Below, piece by piece: positions 24,729-41,200 of a DNA stretch of 64,000 bases. The stretch's first letter is position 1; every line of letters starts with the position of its first letter. The position numbers and the translations under genes are program-made. This stretch comes from Bolinopsis microptera (lineage: Eukaryota > Ctenophora > Tentaculata > Lobata > Bolinopsidae), in the NCBI RefSeq assembly GCF_026151205.1, contig NC_087072.1, positions 25,139,799-25,203,798 on the forward strand, written 5' to 3'. The notes under the pieces were generated by a model, which saw only the letters and a program-made list of their open reading frames with translations, made no database searches and was not told the origin of the DNA.

Positions 24729-26362
24729 TCATTCAATGGAAATAGTGTAAGAACTCCATTCCAAGCCATCACTATAATGCCAAAACATAATATTACTGGA
24801 TATCATAATCACTTCAAGTGCACCAAATACTGTGTAAACTCCTGACAAACAGTATTTACCATGAACAATGTAGGATATAAAACAGCCGACAAAAGTAAGC
24901 AAGTATATTGCTGGATACCATGCTAATTTTGTGTTTAGTTTCCCAGATCCTGTCACACCACTGCCCATAAGGCGAGATATGATTGTTATGTTTAACATTG
25001 AAAAAAGGAAGAAAAGGCAGAAACCAAATGCGTGAGCTGGAAATATTTCAGTGGATGCAAACATTGTCAACAGGAACAAACCTGAAAAGAAGGTAAATGT
25101 AAAAAGAAGTAATTTATAATGGAATAAAGCAATCTTCATTTCCTTGAACTTTAAGAATTATCACAATGTTCAAGTCAATAAATACATTGTGGTTATTGTA
25201 AAGAGAGAGCTGATGAAGATCAATTCACCTTGTTAAAAAAATTGTTTTTATGGACATTATGTGCAAAAAGTAAGATTAAAAATTAACTATCACATAATTG
25301 AACATTACCTATAAGTTCAGCCACTCGCATTGATGTCAGGATCTGAACAATAGCGCCCTTTTTGTTGGACCTTTTCAGATTTTGGGAAAATATTGCTACA
25401 GAGAACAGCCTCAAAACACAGGAGACACCCACTAAAAACCTCCAAATATACCTGAAATTGGTTATGATACCCGGTGAGCACTGAGCATTGCTCAAATGTA
25501 AGATTAATTTCATTATACTAGCAGTAAAATACGTCCCAATTTAAGCCTTTGTCGGATATAATTCGCAACAAAGCGATTTCAACAGAAAATGGCCGGGAAA
25601 GGTCCCAGGAATCATTCCAGAGAGTTCCCAAAATTTCTGAAATCAGCAAAATCCACAATAACCACTTTTTTACCACCTTTTTATTTTTACCACATTGGTT
25701 TTTGCAAATAAGTCAACTTCTGAATATCTTATAAGATTCTAGTTTAAAGCAGTGTGTTTAGAAAACAAAGAAGAACAACTTTTTGTCTTACAATTTTTAA
25801 TAGATAAATTATTTAATTAATTAATTAAATAATTAGTAAATTTTCAGAAATTTCAAAAATACATTTTGGACAAAAATGTTCACAATTACATAAAACGTAT
25901 GATCACTTTCCCGACCATTTCCCGTTGAAATCGCTTTGTTGTGAATTATGTCCGACAAAAACACTTATTTGACTGTACTATTGATATCGGTTTTTAATAG
26001 TTTTGAGTGTCAAATACAGCTGAGAATTAATCTATGCACTCACATTCTAATAAAACATTTAATCAATCAATTAACAAAATTAACATCTAATAGAGTTAAT
26101 ATTCTAAAAACCTTTGAGGAGTGTAATTCCCAATCGTTGATGAAAAGGATGGTAGTAGGTTCCAAACATTGCAATGCGTGTGCACAGAATCTTCAAACTC
26201 ATACCACAATGTAATTCCATAACAGATAATTCCAGCAAGAGATGCCAAGTGGACAGATGATGTTGCAAACAATGCCACTGACAAAGTCATATCTTTACTG
26301 CAAACTTGAATTTTAAAGTTCAGTTTTAACGATGAGTCAAGATTGAATAGAGACAATAACAT
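24729..26362 (-). CDS. PGAP2: PGAP2 (FRAG1), GPI-anchor lipid remodelling protein
   Basis: Exons 26362-26112, 25451-25309 and 25081-24729 join in phase to give 248 residues, close to the human length. PGAP2 is a multi-pass Golgi/ER membrane protein required for fatty-acid remodelling of GPI anchors. Family landmarks are THCNVWNLLPSFSSTIG, TPQRYIWRFLVG, FPAHAFGFCLFF and GKYCLSGVYTVFGALEV. Several hydrophobic helices are evident. The Met at 26362 gives an N-terminus comparable in length to other PGAP2 proteins, although the next Met (about residue 25) is possible. Intron 1 contains a MITE (25548-25959), and a second MITE starts only about 3 bases upstream of the start codon, so the 5' leader must begin within it or be spliced. 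Confidence 0.93.
25548..25959. mobile_element. MITE-like element in PGAP2 intron 1
   Basis: Terminal inverted repeats of about 45 bp start with TTTGTCGGATATAATTCGCA and end with the inverse TGAATTATGTCCGACAAA. Both arms include CAAAGCGATTTCAAC and its complement. The interior is AT-rich with a TTAATTAATTAA run, and no coding capacity is seen. Confidence 0.88.
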
Positions 26363-26365
26363 TTA

Positions 26366-26772
26366 GGGGGGGTCATGAGTATTTTTGAGAATTTTTGAAT
26401 CTGAGAATTTGACCATTTTTGCCTGGAATACTCAAAAATGTCTCAAAAATTATTTTTGAATCTTTGAAATTCAGCATAGATTTCTCATTTTCTCAAAAAT
26501 TGTCCACTCTAAACTAATTTTTGAATCTGAGAATTTCAGCATGGATTTCTCATTTTCTCAAAAATTGTCCACTCAAAAATAGTGATATGCCAAATCATTC
26601 TTCATATCAGTGCAATGTGATCCAATTGAGATGAAACTTTCAACTAAAATCAATTTTTGAGAATGAGTATTTCGCCTCTCCTGGAAACTTTTCTCAAAAA
26701 TACTCAAAAATAATTTTTGAGAATGAGAATTGGGCCATTCTCGTCGGGACTCTCAAAAATACTCATGACCCC
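26366..26772. mobile_element. MITE-like fold-back element directly upstream of PGAP2
   Basis: The left end GGGGTCATGAGTATTTTTGA and the right end TCAAAAATACTCATGACCCC are perfect inverse sequences. The interior is a series of TTTTTGAGAATGAGA-like words in both orientations, so the whole element can fold on itself. Its left edge lies 3 bases before the PGAP2 ATG. Confidence 0.88.
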
Positions 26773-26903
26773 ATAAAATCAAAACAAAATGCAGACACCT
26801 AATTCTCTTCTCCTACGATTGACTAAAGGGGAACCATCTTTGGCGAGTATTAATAGCGACCATTACAAATACAGTGCATTAAGTTTGCAAGGCATGTGGA
26901 CTA

Positions 26904-27300
26904 AGAAGTCAATCCTTCTATATGGCCCTAAAACATAGACTGTCAGCCAGACCCTCGTAAAGCAAATAGATGGATGTTATACGAGACTGCTGAGGATGGC
27001 ACTTAACATAGGCTGGCAGAGTAACGCAAAAGTGTATTGAAATCTCATTAGAGCATCAGGTAGGTAGCTGAGGGGAGGATGATCTCGCCAGACATGAAAA
27101 CCTTCAGACCCATCAGCTTCTCCTCGAAGAACCCTTCCACGGACATCGTCGTAGGGGAAGACCACACCTCACTTAATCATATGTAGACATCCTGCGGAGG
27201 AACACAAAACTTGACGACAGCAAGAAGATGAAGAAACTCACACAGGATAGACAGATTTGGAGAAAAATATATCTTTTCGGACATCGAAGCCACCCTAAGT
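26904..27300 (+). pseudogene. Decayed LINE reverse-transcriptase C-terminal fragment
   Basis: Read with frame changes, the plus strand gives ILLYGPKT, IDGCYTRLLRMALNI, NLIRASG and later QDRQIWRKI. This is the typical order at the C-terminal end of non-LTR retrotransposon polyproteins (LLYGxET, GCYTRMLRMALN, NLPRxS, DRxxWR). Stops and frame changes are frequent, so it is dead. The minus-strand open frame over the same stretch is a shadow. Confidence 0.72.
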
Positions 27301-27770
27301 CAAAAAACATATATTCTCATCTGAAACTATTCTCATCTGAAACTATGCTTGGTGTAGCTCGTTGGGATAGTATAGGAATTCTAGTTCCTATATAGTTGGG
27401 AATGAGGTCTGTTCATAGATCGCCCTCTAAACTTGCAAGGAAATATTTCCTGTAGATCCTTGGTATATAAGCAACATTTGACAAAGCATAGTGTGGAGTG
27501 AGCTATGTGCCCATCCTTGGAGAACCCGGTGGATGTCCTTGCTGTACGGCAGTGTTAAACAAGGAACTGAAACCGAGGGGTTCCGTTCAGGCCCTTCACA
27601 CGTTGTTTCTGTCTAGTTCTAATGTACCGTCACAATAGTGACTTTAATATATAACAATATACCAATTTAACATTCAGTCAACACAAATAAAATATCTGGG
27701 GGTTTTGTACAAAAATTTCCAAGGGGCAAAATATCTTAATTAAGCAACTTCATAGTTATGTCATATTTAA

Positions 27771-28324
27771 GGACTTCGCCGCTTCGACGCGCCGCGCAAA
27801 CTAGCATTCCTGCTTTGCAGAGCAACGATCTCGATGGGTTGACATCGTCAATCAATATGTCATATTACGTCTAATTTTTTAATTCGTGTGATATTATAAA
27901 ATAGGCGCAGGTTATATTTCCACCGAAAGCACACTCCCCAAATTGCGCGCAATCAAAATTAAATATTGTGCGATATATTCAGAATCAATTTATGCATTTA
28001 TACAAATCAGTTGGAATACTTTTAAAAGAGTATATGAATAACAACTAAAAAGTTTAAAAATGCAATGCAATAGTATATACTATATTTTCTTTGTAAAAAT
28101 GAAAAAGCTCAATAGCGTGAATAACGTTTGGGTTTGTTGATATTTTGCCTTGAAAATGATCTTAAAAGATTCATATTCCCTCTTGATAAATTTTAGTAAG
28201 CTTACAGTACACAGTTGGTTGACGATGTCAACCCATCGAGATCGTTGCTTTGCGAAGCAAAGCAACGATCGACGATGCGAAGCAAGAATGCTAGTTCGCG
28301 CGGCGCGTCGAAGCGTCGAAGTCC
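27771..28324. mobile_element. GC-ended inverted-repeat element
   Basis: The left arm GGACTTCGCCGCTTCGACGC then CTAGCATTC, and the right arm GAATGCTAGTTCGCGCGGCG then CGAAGTCC, are inverse over about 80 bp. Each arm has an internal small hairpin built on CGATCGTTGCTYTGC. The interior is AT-rich. A related arm occurs at 48851-48996. Confidence 0.82.
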
Positions 28325-28489
28325 TCCAAAGTACACAGGTTTAATGCAGAATCAAGTAAATATAAAACAAGCTGTTAACATATTTCGTAGTACATCAAAT
28401 TTAAAATTGGAATTTGACTGTGCTTTCGGTGGAAATATATCGTGGGCCTTTCAAATATTTTGCTGTCGTAGACTTGCTTTAACTTAACC

Positions 28490-28620
28490 ATTGTTAATTG
28501 TATAGCCCGGCGCACACTACTTCGTAGCACTTGCTATCGGGCAACATAATATTTCGAGAAGAAAGCGGCGCGCGCTACTTCGAAGAAATTTAGACGAGTA
28601 ACATCCGTCAAGCTTTGACC
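28490..28620. repeat. GC-rich interspersed repeat
   Basis: Segment with CACTACTTCGTAGCAC and GCGCGCTACTTCGAAGAAAT, present in inverse orientation at about 47925-48040. It lies next to the inverted-repeat element at both loci, so the two probably belong to one larger family. Confidence 0.65.
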
Positions 28621-29203
28621 AAAGCCCTCGTACGCGCGCACGTGACAGGCTTGTAAAACGATATTTGAGCTGTTAATGCTTTAGAATTCGAGTTAGTTTT
28701 GGTTTTAAAATAATCGTGAAGGTAATATAAAAATTTGAAGTAAAAATGTTTGCACCTTAACTTTAAATTTTTACCATTATGCATTAAAATCGAAGTCAGC
28801 ATTCACAAATGAAAACAGAACGATAGGAATCTAATCGCACCCACAATTTGTTAACCACTATTTCTTAGTTTATTATTACATATTAAGCTTTCAAGCAGTA
28901 GAATATTTATATTTTATATTTTATTAGACTTTTGTTTAAGTCTAGTTATACATTACTTACTTACTACACTTACTTAACTGAGGTGCAGGTGTAGTATTGT
29001 CAGATCTCAGTTGCACTAGTATATCAATTATTATATATTAAGTTGTCTTCATTATACATATAAAGCATTTGCATGAATACACAGATTTCAAGGAAAACAA
29101 ATTTAATAATAACATAATCATCAATCTAATTTTTCAAATCTATGCAAAATTATAATTATTTGAAATTCACATTTTGACTCAATGTATTTTCATAACCCCA
29201 AAA
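28621..29203. other. Spacer downstream of the GH9 gene
   Basis: AT-rich sequence with no recognisable coding signal. It should contain the 3' UTR of the cellulase gene. Confidence 0.4.
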
Positions 29204-33444
<4,241 letters not shown>

Positions 33445-33958
33445 GCTACGATAGTTTGCTTGTTAATCAAACCAGTATTATTTAACATTTATAGTATGAC
33501 TTTGAAATGTTGCCATTGGATATTCAGACTGCAGTGCATTCAATGCACAATATAATGTATATAATAAAAGTTAACATTATTTAACAAAACTTTGGATAAA
33601 TTTATATAATATATATCTATATATATTATAAATGCTATTTATATATTATTTAAAATACTATTTATATATTATAAATGCTGTATATATATTATAAATGCTG
33701 TTTATATATTATAAATGCTATTTATATATGTATTATAAATGCTATTTGAATATATTATAATATCATCATATTGTTATGGAACCCAGGCCGTGGAGTGTTT
33801 CTTTACCGTAGCAGCAGTTCGTGATTTGTCACCTTAAGAATATAGAACCTTTGAAATACCAAACGTTATTGTTTCACGCCAGAATCTTATTTTACGATAT
33901 TTTCAGAATTAACAGATTCGTGAAATCTAAGGAATTTAACCACGCCCTTATTTATAGA
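33445..33958. other. Divergent promoter interval between GH9 and the PTTG1IP-like gene
   Basis: The two genes face away from each other and share about 500 bp. The interval contains a tandem repeat at about 33600-33760, built on TATATATTATAAATGCT in several copies, which is very AT-rich. A possible TATA-type element cannot be separated from this repeat. Confidence 0.55.
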
Positions 33959-35831
33959 ATGGTTTTACGGGAGAGCTTGTGTGTTGTGGTAGCTCTGCTG
34001 ATAACGCAGGTGCTGACTGAAGACGTAGATTGCAGTTTAGGAGATTCAACATCATCTTGCAAAACTTGCATCAACGGTACTCGATCTGGGAAAGTAAGTC
34101 TAGAATGACGTAAGAAGATTCGAGCAACTTTTGGTTAATGTTCATTGAATTACATAACTAAAAATGCAAGAATAACAGAGGTTTTCAGTACTAGAGTAAG
34201 ATATACCATAATTAAAAATAAACTTGAAGCCGACTTGTTCAACTTCAAATGAGAAATTTCAGGTGCCTTGAGATCAATTTTTTTAATGTTCAATCTTCTC
34301 CACAACACCAAATTTTCAAGTAAATATCCCCTTAATTTAGTGTGCCTGGTGTAAAGAAACGGGCACGTGTCTCCCTTACAACCCAGTTACCGACATCACA
34401 AATCTTCCGAATTGTGGCAAGAACTTTTACGCCAGCAACTGCGTGGGTGAGTTAAATCTTACTGAATGATTAACTTCAATATACATCTTGATCTGAAGTG
34501 TAATCTACTGGCGGCTGATCCAACCGTTCTTTACACGTTAGCGTAGCAATTCTTTATTCATTTATAATGTTTATCAATATTATTAGTTGCGTCTTGTCAC
34601 AATTTCTTTGAAGCGCCTTGTTATTTCATCTTAAATGTATGATTATAATATACTGAACCTGTCATAAAATAATAAAAATCAGTATCTGTGTAAGAGACGC
34701 TTCATAATAGATGGCCTTCTATCAGTAGTATTACGAGGAAACACAATATGGCTTATATCGATCTAAATAAGTGCTGTCATCGTAAAAGCGTAAAGGAACA
34801 TTTGAATAAAAATATCACTATGAATAAGCTTTGTAAAAATAGCAACACTTAATAAAAGTATACAAATATAACGGAAACGTTTAAAACCAGCCAGAAACGT
34901 TCCTGATGTTCGCTTTTATTAATCTAAGAGTTCTGAATGCTTTACTATCGCACAAATAACATTTGATAACGAATAAGTTAAGATTCAGCAGCTCTTTAAG
35001 ACACACCATGTGATGTGGGATTATGATAAAAGGTCCCCCAAAATATCCAATTCCCCTTCTCCATCACCTCAACCCTAACCACAAAGCCACAAGGATCATA
35101 TAATCGATAATACTAATTACACCTTTACAAAGTTAATGAAAGCAGTGATTCCAAAGCCTTGAAAATAATTCCCAAAATTCCGCAGTTAACCACAAGATGG
35201 TTATTGTGGGTGTGGGTATAGCTGCAGGACTTGTTATTCTCTTTGTGACTGGGTGCACGATTTGGTGCTGCTGCTGTCGCGGGCGCAAAGCACGCGCTAA
35301 GAAGATGAGGAAACAAGAAGACGAGTATCAAGCTCAGAGAGACGCTATTTCTGACAAACATGAGGCCGGGTTAGTTTGGTTGTTTATGTTTAATGGGACA
35401 CAGTCCATTGTATTATATCTTCAAGGCTCTGTGACTATAATATTATAAAGTTATGATTTTGCTGTCCTCCATTACTTTGCAAATGTGGTCCATTTTCGAT
35501 TGACGTATAAAATTAGTTCAAAGTTAAATTCTAAGTTATAAAATATTTTCAGCCGAGCTGACCGACAAGAGAAGCACGATGCGATTAGGATGAAATACGG
35601 TACTATACCTCATACTATACCTCATACTATACCTCATACTATACCTCATAAGCAAATGAAATAGAAATGAATAGTACTTATGCATTTGTTATATAATGAT
35701 AAAGTTGAATCTTTTTAGGACAAACTACATTTCCATTGCTCTCAACATGTTGAACATTTCACGCTGGTTTCGCTGATTCAGTTTGTTTTGCAGGTTTGAA
35801 AAAGAACAATGCCTACCAGCAATTTGACTAA
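33959..35831 (+). CDS. PTTG1IP-like (PBF) single-pass membrane protein
   Basis: Exons 33959-34093, 34341-34446, 35186-35369, 35553-35599 and 35794-35831 join in phase to give 169 residues. PTTG1IP binds securin (PTTG1) and helps move it to the nucleus in vertebrates. The protein has a signal peptide (CVVVALLITQVLT), a Cys-rich PSI-like ectodomain (SCKTCINGT, CAWCKETGTCLP, NCGKNFYASNC) and one transmembrane helix (VIVGVGIAAGLVILFVTGC). A CCCC-RGRKARAKK stretch and an acidic/basic helix (DEYQAQRDAISDKH) follow. It ends in KYGLKKNNAYQQFD, which mirrors the C-terminal YGL...NPYxxF pattern of the family and contains a potential tyrosine sorting signal. Poly(A) signals AATAAA lie near 36128 and 36380. 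The intron after exon 4 starts inside a 12-bp tandem repeat. Confidence 0.87.
35600..35650. repeat. 12-bp tandem repeat at a 5' splice site
   Basis: The unit TACTATACCTCA is repeated about four times. The first copy overlaps the donor of exon 4 of the PTTG1IP-like gene (G|GTACTA). Confidence 0.8.
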
Positions 35832-38234
35832 CTTAGAAGCTGGTTCGATATTACTACCAAACGCATCCCCCGTTACACCAAGATAACATCCCTAACTTCA
35901 GAATTCAGAACATTTCCTTTAGTTTTGGTTCTATTCTCTCAGAGGGACTGAGTACAAACAGTATATCATGGACCACAATTACCACCATCATTACTACCAT
36001 TATTACAACCATACCCTTGCCTTTAGATCAACTTTTTAGACCGCGATTTTAGGAGCTTGCTATTGAGAGCATACTCAGTAGTATGTTAGAAAGATCATGT
36101 GAGTATTCGTTCCTGCAGTTTATTAACAATAAACCTTTTTAAATAGTGTTAGTGACCGTTGGTAGAAACGTACGTCCGCATATTTTCATATGCAAGGCGC
36201 AATGTATGCATATCTATACAATTGGTTGAAAAGAAAACTGCCCAGTTTGTCGTAGAAGATTGACCATGCAATCATTGAAAAACAGAAAATTACAAAATAT
36301 GGTGTATATTGACCGTTGTGGACGGTAAAATGTAAATAATACATTTGAGGTTTGTAATGTGTATTTATGATGTAAATCAAATAAAACTTGACCTAATATT
36401 GAATCAATTATTTCGATTCCAGGATTTTAGTTGAAGAATATTTTTCTATCAAAGAATGATTAAAGTAATTTTATACTCAGCTTGATAATTTCACAAATTT
36501 TTAGTTTGCTAATTAATGTTAAATTTTGAATTGCTGTTTTTTAAATAATTTAAGAAAAAAGCACAGCATCGTAGTAATTGCTACCTGTGTAACCTGACTA
36601 ATTTGCTGCACTTTATAATATGCAGATTTTTGATTCAGCTGCAGAATTGCAAAGTGGCTATTTAAACTCATTTTTTATGGAGGACGTTTCATTAGAAAAG
36701 TAGTAGTATTTTATCAATTTAAGTATTATTTTGGTATAAAATATATTATGGATTGTAGAATAAACCTGTTTGTCTTATTGCTGAGTCGCATGCTATTCGT
36801 ATATAAAAGTAAAGTGTTTGATGCACGTGTAGCATTCTGAACCTTTAAACAATTCCTAACACCGAGTTTGCACATGTCGACCAACCCCAAAATACCGTCA
36901 ATCTTGAAGTAAGCATTTAACCGTCTATAATTACGATAATTTTGTCACATACGGGATTACGGGAAGCATCTACCTTCGAAAAGAATCAGAGTGACGTTTA
37001 GATAAAATATTCAAACGACATATATTTTTCCCTGCGCAGTATAAAGAAGTTTTAAAATTTGTTTTTATCAGTCAATCTGGATGAGAAGCATAGATAATTC
37101 TATTGCTAGCCATAACAGCGATAAAACCCCCTCCCCCAACAATGATTGAGCTAAGATAAAAATAATCTCTGCTCCGGAAAAAACTGACCTTCAGCTAGAA
37201 TTAGTAGCCCTATAAAGAAATAAAGCACAAGAAATGTCACACTTTCCCATTATCCTATCAGACATAACACTTCATAACAGGTGCATTTTATATTGTCCTT
37301 TTTTCCTTTACTACCATGTGCTAAACAGTTTAGAGGCTACCTAAGTGGCATATTTCATGTTGTTGACCGCAAACTTCTTCCATTGAGGTGAACAATGTTT
37401 TTACATGTTCATTTGCAACCCTCAGCAATGCATAACTATTAAATTAACTATTTACCCGTCACAAGTTCTATCAAATTCTTTGTTCTCACATTAATTAACA
37501 ACTATTATAACCATTAAAAAGTTATCCAAGTTGCAGAAGAATATGTGAAAAGAGTTAAGTCTAGACACCTGTTCAGTAACAACAATGCTCATTAGTAACC
37601 GTCTAGATGTCGGTGCTCCCCCACTTCATTGTTGTTTTCTTATGGCGCTCATATTTTGTATGTCTAGCTTAGGGAAAGTAATATAAAGTAAATATAATTA
37701 GCATGGGTAAGTTGTACCGTGTTGGTTTGAAAATATGAACTTATGTTTAGTGGAATAAGGACCTAGCAGTTCAATGTGGATGGAAATACAGCTACCAATG
37801 CAACTTTGTAGCAGTTTTAATTTCAGAATTTTTTATTGTCACGTTTCTACAACGAAGCTCTGTCCAGAACAGGTAAAGAAGCTTATGTTACGTGATTATA
37901 AGAAATTAAGACGTCAGTAATTATTGTAAATATGCAACTGAACAATGATGTTTCACTCCGAAAATATTTATTCCGATAATCCCATAAATGATAAATTAAA
38001 AAGGGCGCAAGTTGGACCCAAACATGTTTAGGAAACTTCAGGGGATAACAGAACGTGATTTACCGGAATACAGTTAGCTGTTAGTATCTGACTATTTCAA
38101 CAATACAACATTCCTGAAATCTGATTATCTGATAAATCTAATTATCTGGGATAAAGTCAAAAGTTAACTGAGTTTATCCACCCACCCTCCCATAATTCCT
38201 AACCCGACTTCTCCCATAGCTGTAGTTGTTTGGC
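35832..38234. other. 3' UTR of the PTTG1IP-like gene and DNAJC7 upstream region
   Basis: AT-rich sequence with the poly(A) signals named above. From about 36900 to 38200 lies the presumptive DNAJC7 promoter. I found no open frame with family features and no clear TATA box at the expected position. Confidence 0.4.
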
Positions 38235-41200
38235 ATGTCAGAGAACGGATCCCAGAGCAACATGAGCGACCTGGAGGAGGAGGACTTCATGGACACTGAG
38301 GAGATCCCACCACGTGACATGTGGGTGGTTTGTGTGTTCGTTTGTTTGTTCCACGTAACAATGTGACATGTGGGTGGTTTGTTTGTACTTTGTTTGTTCC
38401 ACGTGACAATGTGACATGTGGGTGGTTTGTGTGTTCGTTCGTTTGTTCCACGTGACAATGTGACATGTGGGTGGTTTGTGTGTTCGTTTGTTTGTTCCAC
38501 GTAACAATGTGACATGTGGGTGGTTTGTTTGTACTTTGTTTGTTCCACGTGACAATGTGACATGTGGGTGGTTTGTGTGTTCGTTCGTTTGTTCCACGTA
38601 ACAATGTGACATGTGTGTGGTTTGTGTGTTCGTTCGTTTGTTCCACGTGACAATGTGACATGTGGGTGGTTTGTGTGTTCGTTTGTTTGTTCCACGTGAC
38701 AATGTGACATGTGGGTGGTTTGTGTGTTCGTTCGTTTGTTCCACGTAACAATGTGACATGTGGGTGGTTTGTGTGTTCGTTCGTTTGTTCCACGTAACAA
38801 TGTGACATGTGGGTGGTTTGTGTGTTCGTTCGTTTGTTCCACGTAACAATGTGACATGTGTGTGGTTTGTGTGTTCGTTCGTTTGTTCCACGTGACAATG
38901 TGACATGTGGGTGGTTTGTGTGTTCGTTTGTTTGTTCCACGTGACAATGTGACATGTGGGTGGTTTGTGTGTTCGTTCGTTTGTTCCACGTGACAATGTG
39001 ACATGTGGGTGGTTTGTGTGTTCGTTTGTTTGTTCCACGTAACAATGTGACATGTGGGTGGTTTGTGTGTTCGTTCGTTTGTTCCACGTAACAATGTGAC
39101 ATGTGTGTGGTTTGTGTGTTCGTTCGTTTGTTCCACGTGACAATGTGACATGTGGGTGGTTTGTGTGTTCGTTTGTTTGTTCCACGTGACAATGTGACAT
39201 GTGGGTGGTTTGTGTGTTCGTTCGTTTGTTCCACGTAACAATGTGACATGTGGGTGGTTTGTGTGTTCGTTCGTTTGTTCCACGTAACAATGTGACATGT
39301 GGGTGGTTTGTGTGTTCGTTTGTTTGTTCCACGTGACAATGTGACATGTGGGTGGTTTGTGTGTTCGTTTGTTTGTTCCACGTAACAATGTGACATGTGG
39401 GTGGTTTGTGTGTTCGTTTGTTTGTTCCACGTAACAATGTGACATGTGGGTGGTTTGTGTGTTCGTTTGTTTGTCCGTTTGTTCGTTTGTTACACGTAAC
39501 ATGTAGATTGTAGATAGCTTGTCTTTGTTTGTTTATGTGTTTGTCGGAGTTCAAAAACCTCTGGCTCGAGACTTGTAGGTTTCTCTCTATAGGTTTGTTT
39601 GTGTGTGTTGTCTGTAAGAGTTTGAACTTGCACTATGTTGAATAACATACTGAACTTTATAGTGTAGTGCAACTAAGGGGTCGTTCACATATTACGTAAC
39701 CAATACTTAAGCAATTTTTACCCCCTACCCCCTCCGTAATCAACTGTTATCAAGACCCAACCCCCCTCCCCCCCCCCCCCCCTGACAGCAATATTACGTA
39801 ATATATGTGAACGACCCCTAACCATCATCGTACCACCCCTCTTAAAATCGTTATCACGCACTTTATGTATAAAACATTAATTTTACTATAATTTGTGTTG
39901 GATCTCCCCAAGTCGTTGTTGATTGGTTAATCACTAATTAATAATTGATACAATGGATTCGTTAAGTTCTAAAAAGCTATTGATTGATAATAAGCTTGAC
40001 TCTCCAAGTTTAAATTTTTGATCCATTCTTCCTCTCACATGACCACTAAAACAAGCTTTGAGTAAACACCGCCCCTTAATTAAAGTTGTTTAACATTCTC
40101 AGCGTATCTTGTTTAATGTTTAAAACCACATATTTTTGTCTGCGATTAAGTTTATCTTAAGTGGTTTCTAATGTTGTTTTGGTGGCTTTACCTAATGCAC
40201 AATTCTCTTTGCACCATGTATTTGATTAGATAGTTCTTTGGAAATCTCTGTTGAACTAGACTTGTAACCTTTACGATTAGATCTGGTTGCAGTTAAAATC
40301 ATGATCTTGAAAATGATCTGCTGAAATAAAAATGTTAATAAATATTAGAGCTCTCCATATTTCCGATTCCCCAAGTTAATAAGTTGACGTTTAAAGTCAC
40401 CAAAATATTCACATGCAAGCTGCCAAATTTGGAATAATGTTCCCATTGATCGTTGCGGGTAGCATTTGAGAGAGAGAGAGCATGACGTTTTAACATTTTA
40501 AAGCGCTCCAACCAAGCACAGAACAGAAGATCTGAAGTTCCTGTTATCTGGCAAGTGCGCCCCCCTGTTATCTGGCAAGTGCGCCCCCTTGTTATCTGGC
40601 AAGTGCGCCCCCTTGTTATCTGGCAAGTGCGCCCCCCTTATCTGGCAAGTGCGCCCCCTCACTTCTGATGTTATCTGGCAAGTGCGCCCTCCTTATCTGG
40701 CAAGTGCGCCCCCCTGTTATCTGGCAAGTGCGCCCCCTCACTTCTGGCAAGTGCGCCCCCCTGTTATCTGGCAAGTGCGCCCCCTCACTTCTGGCAAGTG
40801 CGCCCCCCTGTTATCTGGCAAGTGCGCCCCCCTGTTATCTGGCAAGTGCGCCCCCTCACTTCTGATGTTATCTGGCAAGTGCGCCCCCTCACTTCTGGTG
40901 TTATCTGGCAAGTGCGCCCCCCTGTTATCTGGCAAGTGCGCCCCCCTTATCTGGCAAGTGCGCCCCCCTCACTTCTGATGTTATCTGGCAAGTGCGCCCC
41001 CCTGTTATCTGGCAAGTGCGCCCCCCTGTTATCTGGCAAGTGCGCCCCCCTGTTATCTGGCAAGTGCGCCCCCCTGTTATCTGGCAAGTGCGCCCCCTCA
41101 CTTCTGATGTAATCACTGGTCCCTCCCAGTGCACAATATTTACTTATCACTGCACACGTCTCTCCTGACAATAGCTCGTGGTCTCCATTAAATCATGCGA

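Noticed and set aside
24340-24772. Short minus-strand open frames between TMEM260 and PGAP2
   Set aside because: AT-driven frames with no domain, no splice support and no family similarity I can see.
38174-39554. Three long minus-strand open frames (369-442 codons) over the 49-bp array
   Set aside because: They are the same Thr/His/Asn-rich peptide in all three frames, caused by a stop-free repeat whose length is not a multiple of 3. No start context, domain or splice support.
38312-41105. CRISPR array
   Set aside because: Direct tandem repeats without unique spacers, in an animal intron, and no cas-like genes.
40589-41171. Open frames on both strands in the 23-24-bp array
   Set aside because: They reflect the repeat unit and shift frame between unit types.
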